Of a stretch of 64,000 nt of DNA, positions 52,712 through 60,453 are shown piece by piece; the first letter of the stretch is position 1; the number at the start of each line of letters is the position of its first letter. The notes below the pieces were generated by a model. The model ran no database searches, had not been told where the DNA came from, and saw only the letters and a list, made by a program, of their open reading frames with translations. This DNA is from Collinsella sp. GTDB lineage: Bacteria > Actinomycetota > Coriobacteriia > Coriobacteriales > Coriobacteriaceae. The stretch is from contig DXZW01000044.1 of NCBI GenBank assembly GCA_019419455.1, positions 84,549 to 148,548 of the forward strand, given 5' to 3'. The position numbers and the translations under genes are program-made.

Positions 52712-53116
52712 ATGGCTACTGCTAAGAAGAACGTTCGCGCTGCCCGTCTGAAGCGCGCGGACCGTAAGAACATTTCCGTGGGCCAGGCTCACATTCGTTC
52801 TACGTTCAACAACACGATCGTTTCGATCACCGATCCCCAGGGCAACGTCATTTCCTGGAAGTCGGCTGGCCAGGTGGGCTTCAAGGGCTCCCGTAAGTCC
52901 ACGCCGTTCGCTGCCCAGATGGCTGCCGAGGCTGCTGCCAAGCAGGCCATGGAGCACGGCATGAAGAAGGTTTCCGTCTTCGTCAAGGGCCCCGGCTCCG
53001 GTCGTGAGACCGCCATCCGCTCCCTCCAGGCTGCTGGCCTCGAGGTCTCGAGCATCCAGGACAAGACCCCCATTCCGCACAACGGCTGCCGCCCCAAGAA
53101 GCGTCGCCGCGTGTAA
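52712..53116 (+). CDS. rpsK: 30S ribosomal protein S11
   Basis: A 134-residue protein of the platform. It carries AHIRSTFNNTIVSITDPQGN and the C-terminal PIPHNGCRPKKRRRV. Spacing to rpsM is 14 bases. Confidence 0.97.
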   Translation: MATAKKNVRAARLKRADRKNISVGQAHIRSTFNNTIVSITDPQGNVISWKSAGQVGFKGSRKSTPFAAQMAAEAAAKQAMEHGMKKVSVFVKGPGSGRETAIRSLQAAGLEVSSIQDKTPIPHNGCRPKKRRRV

Positions 53117-53135
53117 CTGAAAGGATCGTATCAAT

Positions 53136-53732
53136 ATGGCAATCGACAGGACTCCTGTTCTTAAGCGCTGCCGTCAGCTCGGGATCGATCCCGCTGAGCT
53201 CGGTTACAGCAGCAAGAAGGAATCTATCCGTCAGCCCAAGCGCCGTCGCAAGGAATCTGAGTACGGCATGCAGCTGCGTGAGAAGCAGAAGGTCAAGTTC
53301 ATCTATGGCGTTCTGGAGAAGCAGTTCCACGGCTACTTCAACAAGGCCCGTAAGATGAACGGCGTCACCGGTGAGAACCTCATGATCATCCTTGAGTCTC
53401 GCCTCGACAACGTCGTCTTCCGTCTTGGCTTCGCCCGCACCCGCAAAGAGGCTCGTCAGTCCGTCCGTCACGGTCACTTCACCGTGAACGGCAAGCGCGT
53501 GGACATCCCGTCCTACCGCGTCAAGGCCGGCGACGTCGTCGCTGTCGGCGAGAAGTTCCGTGACCTCCTCCCCATCAAGGAGGCCCTGATTTCCTCCGAG
53601 CGCTTTGAGGTCCCTGGCTGGCTCGAGGTCGATATCGAGAAGCTGTCTGGTAACGTGCTCGCTCTGCCGACGCGTGAGCAGATCAGCGGTGATATCAACG
53701 AGCAGCTCATCGTCGAGCTCTACTCTAAGTAG
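53136..53732 (+). CDS. rpsD: 30S ribosomal protein S4
   Basis: A 198-residue S4 with an S4 RNA-binding domain (RLDNVVFRLGFARTRKEARQ). The N-terminal region has a single Cys (KRCRQLG) and no zinc-knuckle set, so it is the non-zinc form. Confidence 0.97.
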   Translation: MAIDRTPVLKRCRQLGIDPAELGYSSKKESIRQPKRRRKESEYGMQLREKQKVKFIYGVLEKQFHGYFNKARKMNGVTGENLMIILESRLDNVVFRLGFARTRKEARQSVRHGHFTVNGKRVDIPSYRVKAGDVVAVGEKFRDLLPIKEALISSERFEVPGWLEVDIEKLSGNVLALPTREQISGDINEQLIVELYSK

Positions 53733-53764
53733 TCCATCCGGGCTGCTGAGGCTGGAGGTAATAC

Positions 53765-54706
53765 ATGTCAGAATTCATTAGGCCTCAGGTTCAGGTCGAA
53801 GAGATCAACGAGACCTCTGCTCGTGTCTCCGTCGAGCCGCTCGAGCGTGGCTACGGCGATACGCTGGGTAACTCGCTTCGTCGTGTTCTTCTGTCCTCGC
53901 TCGAGGGTGCCGCCGTCGAGGCCATTCAGATCGATGGTGCACAGCACGAGTTCATGACCATCCCTAACATGGTCGAGGATGTCACCGACATCGTCCTGAA
54001 TGTCAAGGGTCTTGTCTTCAGGGCTCTCGGCACGACCGACGAGGCGACCGCCACCATCTCGGTTGACGGCCCCTGCGAGGTCACCGGTGCGGACTTCTTT
54101 ATTCCGTCCGAGTTTGAGCTGGTCAACCCCGAGCAGCACATTGCTACGCTCACCGAGGGTGGCCATCTCACCATGAGCATGCGCATCGGCTATGGCCGCG
54201 GCTATGTCTCTGGCGAGGCTAACAAGCGTGACAACGATCCCATCGGTGTGATCAACGTCGACTCGCTCTACTCGCCGGTGTCCCGTTGCGCCAAGCTCGT
54301 TGAGGCTTGCCGTGTCGGCCAGCATACCGACTACGACCGCCTTGTCCTCGAGATCGAGACCAACGGTTCCATCGCCCCGCGCGACGCCGTGGTCCAGGCT
54401 GCCAATATCATCAACCAGCATATGGCCGCCTTTATGAACCTTGCCGAGACCCCCGAGGTCGAGGAGGAGGCTTCGATCTTCGCTCCCGAGGTTACCAACG
54501 ACAACGCCGAGCTGGACAAGCAGATCGAGGACTTGGACCTTTCCGTCCGTTCCTACAACTGCCTTAAGCGCGCCAGCATTCACTCGGTCCGTCAGCTCGT
54601 TGAGTTCTCGGAGAACGATCTGCTCAACATCCGTAACTTCGGTGTTAAGTCGATCGAGGAAGTGAAGGACAAGCTTGAGTCCATGGGCCTGAGCCTGAAG
54701 GCTTAA
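53765..54706 (+). CDS. rpoA: RNA polymerase subunit alpha
   Basis: A 313-residue protein. The N-terminal dimerisation domain contains GYGDTLGNSLRRVLLSSLEG and the C-terminal domain contains RSYNCLKRASIHSVRQLVE and NFGVKSIEEVKDKL, which bind DNA upstream elements and activators. Order rpsM-rpsK-rpsD-rpoA-rplQ is canonical. Confidence 0.98.
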   Translation: MSEFIRPQVQVEEINETSARVSVEPLERGYGDTLGNSLRRVLLSSLEGAAVEAIQIDGAQHEFMTIPNMVEDVTDIVLNVKGLVFRALGTTDEATATISVDGPCEVTGADFFIPSEFELVNPEQHIATLTEGGHLTMSMRIGYGRGYVSGEANKRDNDPIGVINVDSLYSPVSRCAKLVEACRVGQHTDYDRLVLEIETNGSIAPRDAVVQAANIINQHMAAFMNLAETPEVEEEASIFAPEVTNDNAELDKQIEDLDLSVRSYNCLKRASIHSVRQLVEFSENDLLNIRNFGVKSIEEVKDKLESMGLSLKA

Positions 54707-54736
54707 TGCTTCGCATATTTGAGGAGAAACTAGACC

Positions 54737-55204
54737 ATGCGTCACAACGTTAAGAAGGGCCTGAAGCTCGGCACCGATGCGAGCCACACCAAGGCCATGA
54801 AGAAGAGCCTTGCTAAGGCCCTCTTCGAGAACGACCGCATCAAGACCACCGAGACCCGCGCTAAGGCGCTGCGTTCGGTCGTCGACCCGATCATCACCTG
54901 GGCCAAGAAGGGCGACCTGCACTCTCGCCGTCTGGCTATCGCCAAGCTCGGCGATAAGCAGCTCGTTGCCGAGATCTTCGACAAGGCTGCTCAGGGCATG
55001 TGGCAGGACCGCAACGGCGGTTACACTCGCATCATGAAGCTCGGTAACCGTAAGGGCGATAACGCTCCTATCGTTATCATGGAGCTCGTCACCGAGCCTT
55101 GCACGCCTAAGGCCAAGAAGGCTGCTCCGGCCCCCAAGAAGGCCGCTGCTCCCAAGAAGGTTGAGGCTGCCGAGGAGGCTTCTGCTGAGGAGACCGCTGA
55201 GTAG
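54737..55204 (+). CDS. rplQ: 50S ribosomal protein L17 with Ala/Lys-rich tail
   Basis: A 155-residue protein; residues 1-120 are standard L17 (RHNVKKGLKLGTDASHTKAM). The last 35 residues are a low-complexity Ala/Lys/Glu extension (KKAAPAPKKAAAPKKVEAAE) common in actinobacterial L17. Confidence 0.96.
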   Translation: MRHNVKKGLKLGTDASHTKAMKKSLAKALFENDRIKTTETRAKALRSVVDPIITWAKKGDLHSRRLAIAKLGDKQLVAEIFDKAAQGMWQDRNGGYTRIMKLGNRKGDNAPIVIMELVTEPCTPKAKKAAPAPKKAAAPKKVEAAEEASAEETAE

Positions 55205-55231
55205 ACATTCTGTCTGCATAGGCTATATTCG

Positions 55232-55262
55232 AGGGGTACGTTCGCGTACCCCTCTTTTTTTG
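55232..55262 (+). terminator. intrinsic terminator of the ribosomal operon
   Basis: AGGGGTACG pairs with CGTACCCCT around a TTCG tetraloop, followed by a run of Ts from 55254. It closes rplQ. Confidence 0.95.
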
Positions 55263-55296
55263 TCGCAATACCGTTGCTAGTTTGTTGGGAGCGCCC

Positions 55297-56121
55297 ATGA
55301 CTGCGCCGTCTGATTTCAATTCGACCCCCGAGCTCGACGCCACGCTTGTATTCCGTGTTGCCTATGATGGCTCGTCCTATAGCGGATTTGCCGAGCAGCC
55401 GGGCCAGACGACCGTTGCGGGCGAGTTACGCCGCGCTATCGAGACGCTGCTGCGCCGCCCAATCGATCTGACGTGCGCGGGGCGTACCGATGCCGGCGTT
55501 CATGCGGTGGCCCAATACATCAGCGTGCCTGTAACGGACGCTGAGCTCGCTTTGACGCGCCGTAGGTGGCTGAGGGCTATGGATGCCCTCCTGGGCAAAG
55601 ATATCGCCATAAACGAGGTCTACAAGGCTCGTAAGGGCTTTTCTGCACGTTTTGACGCGCGCTCTCGCACTTACACCTATCGCATTGCCGACCGTGATGC
55701 GCGGCCCGTGCTGTCACGCGGTGCCGTGTGGTGGCATCGCTATCCCCTCGACGTCGATGCGATGGCGGCCGCCTGCCCTACGCTTTTGGGCGAGCAGGAC
55801 TTTAAGAGCTTTTGCAAGGTCGCCTCTGCCGTGGGCAAACCTACGCACCGCTGCGTGATGCGGGCCGAGTTTGGCCATGAGGTGGCCTTTGGCGAGGATA
55901 TCCTGACGTTTACCATTGAGGGCAACGCATTTTTGCATTCGATGGTGCGAACCATTGTGGGCACCCTTGTTGAGATCGGCATGCATCGCCGCGATCCCGA
56001 GTGGATGCGTGAGGTAATTGATGCCTGCGATCGCACCGCAGCTGGTCCTACGGCACCCGCATGCGGTCTTACCTTTATGGGCGTGGATTACGACTCCACC
56101 GAGCTTGTGGTGCTCGATTAG
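55297..56121 (+). CDS. truA: tRNA pseudouridine(38-40) synthase TruA
   Basis: A 274-residue enzyme modifying the tRNA anticodon arm. The catalytic Asp lies in CAGRTDAGVHA near residue 63, with VAYDGSSYSGFAEQP at the start. The ATG at 55297 with GGGAG five bases upstream is chosen over a TTG at 55282. It follows the ribosomal operon terminator and has its own transcript or read-through. Confidence 0.94.
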   Translation: MTAPSDFNSTPELDATLVFRVAYDGSSYSGFAEQPGQTTVAGELRRAIETLLRRPIDLTCAGRTDAGVHAVAQYISVPVTDAELALTRRRWLRAMDALLGKDIAINEVYKARKGFSARFDARSRTYTYRIADRDARPVLSRGAVWWHRYPLDVDAMAAACPTLLGEQDFKSFCKVASAVGKPTHRCVMRAEFGHEVAFGEDILTFTIEGNAFLHSMVRTIVGTLVEIGMHRRDPEWMREVIDACDRTAAGPTAPACGLTFMGVDYDSTELVVLD

Positions 56122-56240
56122 GGAAGTGGCTGCCTGACGGCGATCTTTGTGTGCAGCGCCTGTGAGCGGGGCGTGTGCAACATCTGTTCTTGACGTGCAT
56201 CGCGACGGGCGACCATCCGCATTAATTGACGGGGTGTACC

Positions 56241-57317
56241 ATGAACGGCAGTTTGTTACTGGCTGTCGAGAGGACGGAAAACTTGGTTCGACGTGGTTCG
56301 CATCCGCGACTTTCGGTGATCCTGATTGTTGAGGGTTCCCCCAGTTATACGATGCGCGCTCTCGAGAGCATCCAGAACCAAGACCTCTACGATTTGCAGA
56401 TTGTCGTCGTTTGCCGCGGCGTGGTAGCTGGTGTGCGTCATTCGCTCGAAGTTGCTGCCGACAGAGATATTCATATTGATTTGATTGATGTTGAAGACCC
56501 GGTGCCTGGCGCCTGCCTGCGTGCCGGCTTTGCGGCTTCGCGCGGCTCCCAGATCATTGCGATGAATGCCAATGAGTGGTTTGCGCCGCAGTCCCTTTCG
56601 CAGATGGTCGAAAGCTCCTGCGACGCTTCTGCTGACATCGTGTTTCCCTCTGTTTCGCTCGATCGCTACGATGTTCACCGCGAACGTCATTCCCGAGTTT
56701 TGGACGCGACATCCGTTTCTGAAGATGAGGACCGGGCGGCTTGCCTGACCCAATTGGTTTCCTGTGGTTTAATCCGACAGACCTCTGGCGTGCTGTATGA
56801 TCGCGCCCTTTTTGAGGCGTGCCTTGCGCATGGCGATGCGTTTCGAACGGTGTCTTTTTTGACGCTCGCGCTTTCGCAGGCAAAGCGCGTTTCGGGATGT
56901 GGCCGTGCCCGTTTTCATGCAGTTGCGCCGTCGATTACGGAGACGTTTGACCCCACGATGTTTGCCAGGCTTTCTGATGATATCGGGGCGCTCGACAGGC
57001 TTGCCGACTCGCTTGCCGTCGCGGGCGGTGGCAATCAGTTGAAACTGGTCTGCCAGCGGTATTACTACGCCGGTCTGGTCGCCTGCATCGAAAATTTGTG
57101 TTTGAGCCCCCATGGGGTGTCTTCAATAGAGCGTTCGGCCCGTTTGCATGATATGCTCGAAGCGCAGCGTACCCGTCAGATGGTTGCGGCTCTTAAAGGC
57201 AATCATCGTGGCCTAGGTCTGCTCTATGGTTCGATAGCTAGTGCCAAGCCCATGCGGTGTGCGTTGTATACGCATCTGGCGGCCTTTTTCAATCGTTCGG
57301 GCGTCCGGACTGTCTAG
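56241..57317 (+). CDS. family 2 glycosyltransferase-like protein
   Basis: A 358-residue protein. The N-terminal part resembles the GT-A fold of GT2 enzymes (LSVILIVEGSPSYTMRALES, then QIVVVCRG and AASRGSQIIAMNANEWF, the usual position of the metal-binding DxD). The usual DxD is replaced by NAN, so nucleotide-sugar binding is doubtful. The C-terminal half is helical and unassigned. The ATG at 56241 is preferred over a TTG at 56226; the ribosome site is weak. No partner genes for polysaccharide synthesis lie nearby, so the role is unknown. Confidence 0.65.
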   Translation: MNGSLLLAVERTENLVRRGSHPRLSVILIVEGSPSYTMRALESIQNQDLYDLQIVVVCRGVVAGVRHSLEVAADRDIHIDLIDVEDPVPGACLRAGFAASRGSQIIAMNANEWFAPQSLSQMVESSCDASADIVFPSVSLDRYDVHRERHSRVLDATSVSEDEDRAACLTQLVSCGLIRQTSGVLYDRALFEACLAHGDAFRTVSFLTLALSQAKRVSGCGRARFHAVAPSITETFDPTMFARLSDDIGALDRLADSLAVAGGGNQLKLVCQRYYYAGLVACIENLCLSPHGVSSIERSARLHDMLEAQRTRQMVAALKGNHRGLGLLYGSIASAKPMRCALYTHLAAFFNRSGVRTV

Positions 57318-57368
57318 TAGCGTGATTTTCGAAATAAATTGCATGGAATTGTTTCGAAATGCGTTCTT

Positions 57369-57419
57369 ATTCACTAAAACCCTCAAATAGCGCTAAACTA
57401 TTCAATCACTAAGTGATTG
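57369..57419. promoter_or_regulatory. candidate ARG-box region upstream of argR
   Basis: ATTCA half-sites occur at 57369 and 57400, and CAATCAC-TAA-GTGATTG is a 7-bp-arm palindrome at 57403-57419. ArgR autoregulates in many bacteria; spacing does not match the consensus tandem box exactly. Confidence 0.35.
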
Positions 57420-57449
57420 TCTCCGCCATCTTTTGGAGTGAGGTTTTGT

Positions 57450-57887
57450 ATGGCCAAAAAACGCAATGGGCGCCAGGATGCCATCAGAGATATTGTTCGC
57501 AATAAGGACGTACGCACGCAGCGCGTTTTGGTAGACGAGCTTCGCGCCATGGGTTTCGATTGCACGCAGGCGACCGTTTCGCGCGACATCGCGGACATGG
57601 GACTGCGTAAGCTCCCCGAGGGCATCTATGTCCTTGCCGAGGACCTGCATCTGCAGCGCATGGTTTCCGAGCTGGTTACCGGCGTACTGCGCACCGATAA
57701 TCTGGTTATGATCAAGGCGCAGCCCGGTACGGCTTCTGGTATTGCCGCAGCGGTCGATGCCGCGGAGCTGCCCGACGTGCTTGGCTCGCTTGCCGGCAAC
57801 GACACGATCTTAGTCATTGCGCAGACGGCCGAGGACGGCGAACGCCTTGAGGCGCTCATCAACAAGCTGAGTAACTCTCACAAGTAG
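57450..57887 (+). CDS. argR: arginine repressor ArgR
   Basis: A 145-residue arginine-responsive repressor. The N-terminal winged helix (RNKDVRTQRVLVDELRAMGF, TQATVSRDIADMGL) binds ARG boxes, and the C-terminal domain (KAQPGTASGIAAAVDAAELPDVLGSLAGNDTI) binds arginine in the hexamer, including the GTA and D residues of that pocket. The start is the ATG at 57450. No arginine-biosynthesis genes lie in the window. Confidence 0.95.
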   Translation: MAKKRNGRQDAIRDIVRNKDVRTQRVLVDELRAMGFDCTQATVSRDIADMGLRKLPEGIYVLAEDLHLQRMVSELVTGVLRTDNLVMIKAQPGTASGIAAAVDAAELPDVLGSLAGNDTILVIAQTAEDGERLEALINKLSNSHK

Positions 57888-57937
57888 GGGATGCGTGGCA
57901 CTGCTGCTGTGCCGATTGTTGCTATAGGTAATTGCCG

Positions 57938-57967
57938 AGGGCGTTGACGAAGGTCAGCGCCCTTTTG
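57938..57967 (+). terminator. intrinsic terminator after argR
   Basis: AGGGCGTTGAC pairs with GTCAGCGCCCT around GAAG, followed by TTTT. Confidence 0.88.
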
Positions 57968-58045
57968 CATGCCGGCACCCGTTGCTCTATCGGTCCTGCA
58001 GCCGGGGCCGTCGTGGCATCATGTGGCATCTGCCGAAATAAAGAA

Positions 58046-58077
58046 GCGCCCGAGCAGCGTACGTGCTGCTCGGGCGC
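58046..58077 (-). terminator. terminator for the minus-strand penicillin-binding protein gene
   Basis: GCGCCCGAGCAGC pairs exactly with GCTGCTCGGGCGC around GTACGT. On the minus strand it is followed by TTCTTTATTTC. Confidence 0.85.
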
Positions 58078-58102
58078 CTTGGTGTCAGATGCCGCTTTGC
58101 GC

Positions 58103-60292
58103 CTACTGGCCCGTAGAGGGTTCGGGCGTGGGCGTAGGATCGGGGGTAGGCGTCGGCGTGCCACCGTCGCCACCCGTGCCGCCATTGCCACCCGTGCCAC
58201 CGTCGCCACCTGTCGTGCCGCTATCGCCGGTGGTGTTGCCGCCCGGGGTTTCAGTGGTCGTGGTTGTCGTTGTCGTTGTGGTGGTCGTGGTCTCTTCCTC
58301 TTCTTTTCCCTCGTCTTTATCCTCCTCGTCTTTCTTTTTGTTGTTTGTGCCGTAGAACTTCCAGACGTTATTGTTCTTGTACGTGGGAGCCGTTCCGGTC
58401 GGGAATTCCTCGCGCTCGGTGCCCGCAAGAACGGTGTTCATGAACTTCTTAAAGACGGGCAGGTTGGTGCTGTCGCCCAGCAGGTCCGAACCGTACTTTT
58501 GGATGGGAATCTCGCCTGCGGAATAACCGGTCCACAGGGCGCATGCCAGTTGCGGCGTGAAGCCGCAGAACCACAGGTTGGTGGTGTTGTCAGTGGTGCC
58601 CGTCTTGCCGGCATAGGGCTGGTTGACGCTCAGCGCGCCGGCGGCACCCGTGCCGCTGCCCTGCATGACGCCGGATAGAACGTCGGTAACCGCGGCAGCC
58701 TCGCCTTCGGTGAGCACCTGCGTGGGATTGTCAGTGTGCTGGTACAGAACCGAGCCGGTACGCGAGTCGATCTCGGTAATGGCGATGGGCTGACGGTAGT
58801 AGCCACCGTTGGCAAACGTTGCGTAGGCAGATGCCATCTCGAGCGGTGAGATGGACCCGGTGCCGAGCGTCATGACGGGAACGTCCTCGATATTGTCCTT
58901 GGCGGGATCGATGCCAAGCTTTTTGACGAGCGACATGATCTTGTCATTGCCGATGGCTTCGGCCACCTGAATGTAGCCGGTGTTGGATGAGTATGCCGTT
59001 GCCTGTTTAAGCGTGATGTTGCCATAGCTCTGGTTGCCGTAGTTTTGCACCTCGGTCGTGGTGCCCTTGGCCTTGAGCGGCGAGTTGCAGTTGAGGGTGA
59101 CGTTGGGGTTCATACCGTTTTGGATGGCAGTTGCCAGCGTAAAGGCCTTAAACGTGGAGCCCACGGGGCGCTTTGCCGTAGCGTGGTTCACGTGATTCTC
59201 GTCGGCGTTGTAGTCGTAGCCGCCCACCATGCACTTGATGTAGCCGGTCTTGGGGTCAACGACGACCATGCCCATGTCCAGTCCGTCGAGCGAAAGCGTG
59301 TCGAGCTGCGAGCGCACGGCCTCCTCGGCCACCTGCTGCATGGTGGGGTCGATGGTGGTCTTGACGGTCAGACCGCCCTTAAAGAGCACGTCGGTGGAGA
59401 ACTCCTGCTCAAGCAGCTGCTTAACGTAGGCGACAAAGTAGGGCTGAGAGTACACATCGACGCCACTGCCCGAAATCTCGGTCACGTTAAGCGTGATGGG
59501 CTCAGCCTGCGCGGCATCGTGCTCTTCCTGCGTGATGTGGCCCAGACGCAGCATGTTGTCCAGAACCTTGTTGCGGCGGGACAGCGCCAAGTCGGGATTA
59601 ACCGTGGGGTCGTACTGCGAGGGCGAGTTGGGAAGGCCGATCAGCAGCGCGGCCTCGCTCAGGGTGAGGTCGGCGGCGGTTTTGGACAGATAGGTCTCGG
59701 CGGCGGCCTCGATGCCATATGCTCCATGGCCGTAGTAGATGGTGTTGAGGTACATCATGAGGATCTCGTCTTTGGAGTACATATCCTCCATCTTGATGGC
59801 GATATAGGCCTCGCGCACCTTACGCTCGATGGTCGAGTCGAATTGTTCCTCCTGCAAGATGGTGTTGCGAACCAGCTGCTGGGTGATGGTCGATGCGCCC
59901 TCGTGGCCGCCGGTGAGGGTTGCCACCGATGCGCGTGCAATGCCCCAGAGGTCGATGCCGCCGTGCTCGTAGAAGCGCTCGTCCTCAACGTCAACGGTGC
60001 CCTGCAGCACGTACGGGGACACTTGGTCCTTGGTGATGGACTTGCGGTTTTGCGTGTAGAAACTCGCAATGGTATTGCCGTTGCAGTCGACGATGTCGGT
60101 GGGCTCGCTCACCAGATACGCGTTGGCATCGGTGTAGTCGGGCAGATCGGACAGCCAGCGGTTGACGTTGCCGATCATGCCGATGCCAAACGCTACGCCC
60201 GCGATAAGCAGAAAGCCCAAAAACGAGAGCAAGATCATGGGAAGGGCATGCGTCTTGGAGCGACCGCGCCCCTGTCGTTGGCGAGGACCCAT
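58103..60292 (-). CDS. class A penicillin-binding protein (bifunctional transglycosylase/transpeptidase)
   Basis: A 729-residue cell-wall enzyme. A membrane anchor covers residues 17-40. The glycosyltransferase domain has the catalytic Glu103 in VEDERFYEHGG and EGASTITQQLVRN near 130. The transpeptidase has the SxxK motif STFK (Ser379-Lys382), the SxN-type YSSNTGY and KTGTT. The C-terminus is low-complexity: a run of 13 Thr followed by Gly/Thr/Pro repeats ending TPEPSTGQ. TGGAGGTC before the ATG at 60292 selects the start over an upstream ATG. It is divergent from the second U32 gene. Confidence 0.93.
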   Translation of the reverse strand: MGPRQRQGRGRSKTHALPMILLSFLGFLLIAGVAFGIGMIGNVNRWLSDLPDYTDANAYLVSEPTDIVDCNGNTIASFYTQNRKSITKDQVSPYVLQGTVDVEDERFYEHGGIDLWGIARASVATLTGGHEGASTITQQLVRNTILQEEQFDSTIERKVREAYIAIKMEDMYSKDEILMMYLNTIYYGHGAYGIEAAAETYLSKTAADLTLSEAALLIGLPNSPSQYDPTVNPDLALSRRNKVLDNMLRLGHITQEEHDAAQAEPITLNVTEISGSGVDVYSQPYFVAYVKQLLEQEFSTDVLFKGGLTVKTTIDPTMQQVAEEAVRSQLDTLSLDGLDMGMVVVDPKTGYIKCMVGGYDYNADENHVNHATAKRPVGSTFKAFTLATAIQNGMNPNVTLNCNSPLKAKGTTTEVQNYGNQSYGNITLKQATAYSSNTGYIQVAEAIGNDKIMSLVKKLGIDPAKDNIEDVPVMTLGTGSISPLEMASAYATFANGGYYRQPIAITEIDSRTGSVLYQHTDNPTQVLTEGEAAAVTDVLSGVMQGSGTGAAGALSVNQPYAGKTGTTDNTTNLWFCGFTPQLACALWTGYSAGEIPIQKYGSDLLGDSTNLPVFKKFMNTVLAGTEREEFPTGTAPTYKNNNVWKFYGTNNKKKDEEDKDEGKEEEETTTTTTTTTTTTTETPGGNTTGDSGTTGGDGGTGGNGGTGGDGGTPTPTPDPTPTPEPSTGQ
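58240..58303. repeat. threonine-codon microsatellite inside the PBP gene
   Basis: Alternating GTGGT/TGTCG/TTGTGG units on the plus strand encode the 13-Thr run. Slippage here would change tail length in steps of one residue or shift the frame near the C-terminus. Confidence 0.6.
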
Positions 60293-60453
60293 ATATTGAC
60301 CTCCAGGTATGTCGTGCCAGGCGGCAGGTATGCTGCCGGGCAGGATGGACATAAGTTATTACACGATAAACCAATCGGGGCACGCGGGGCCTCGTGTATG
60401 CTGGTTGGCAGCATTTTTCAGAGTGAAAGCACACCTTGGCAAGGAGTTTACCG

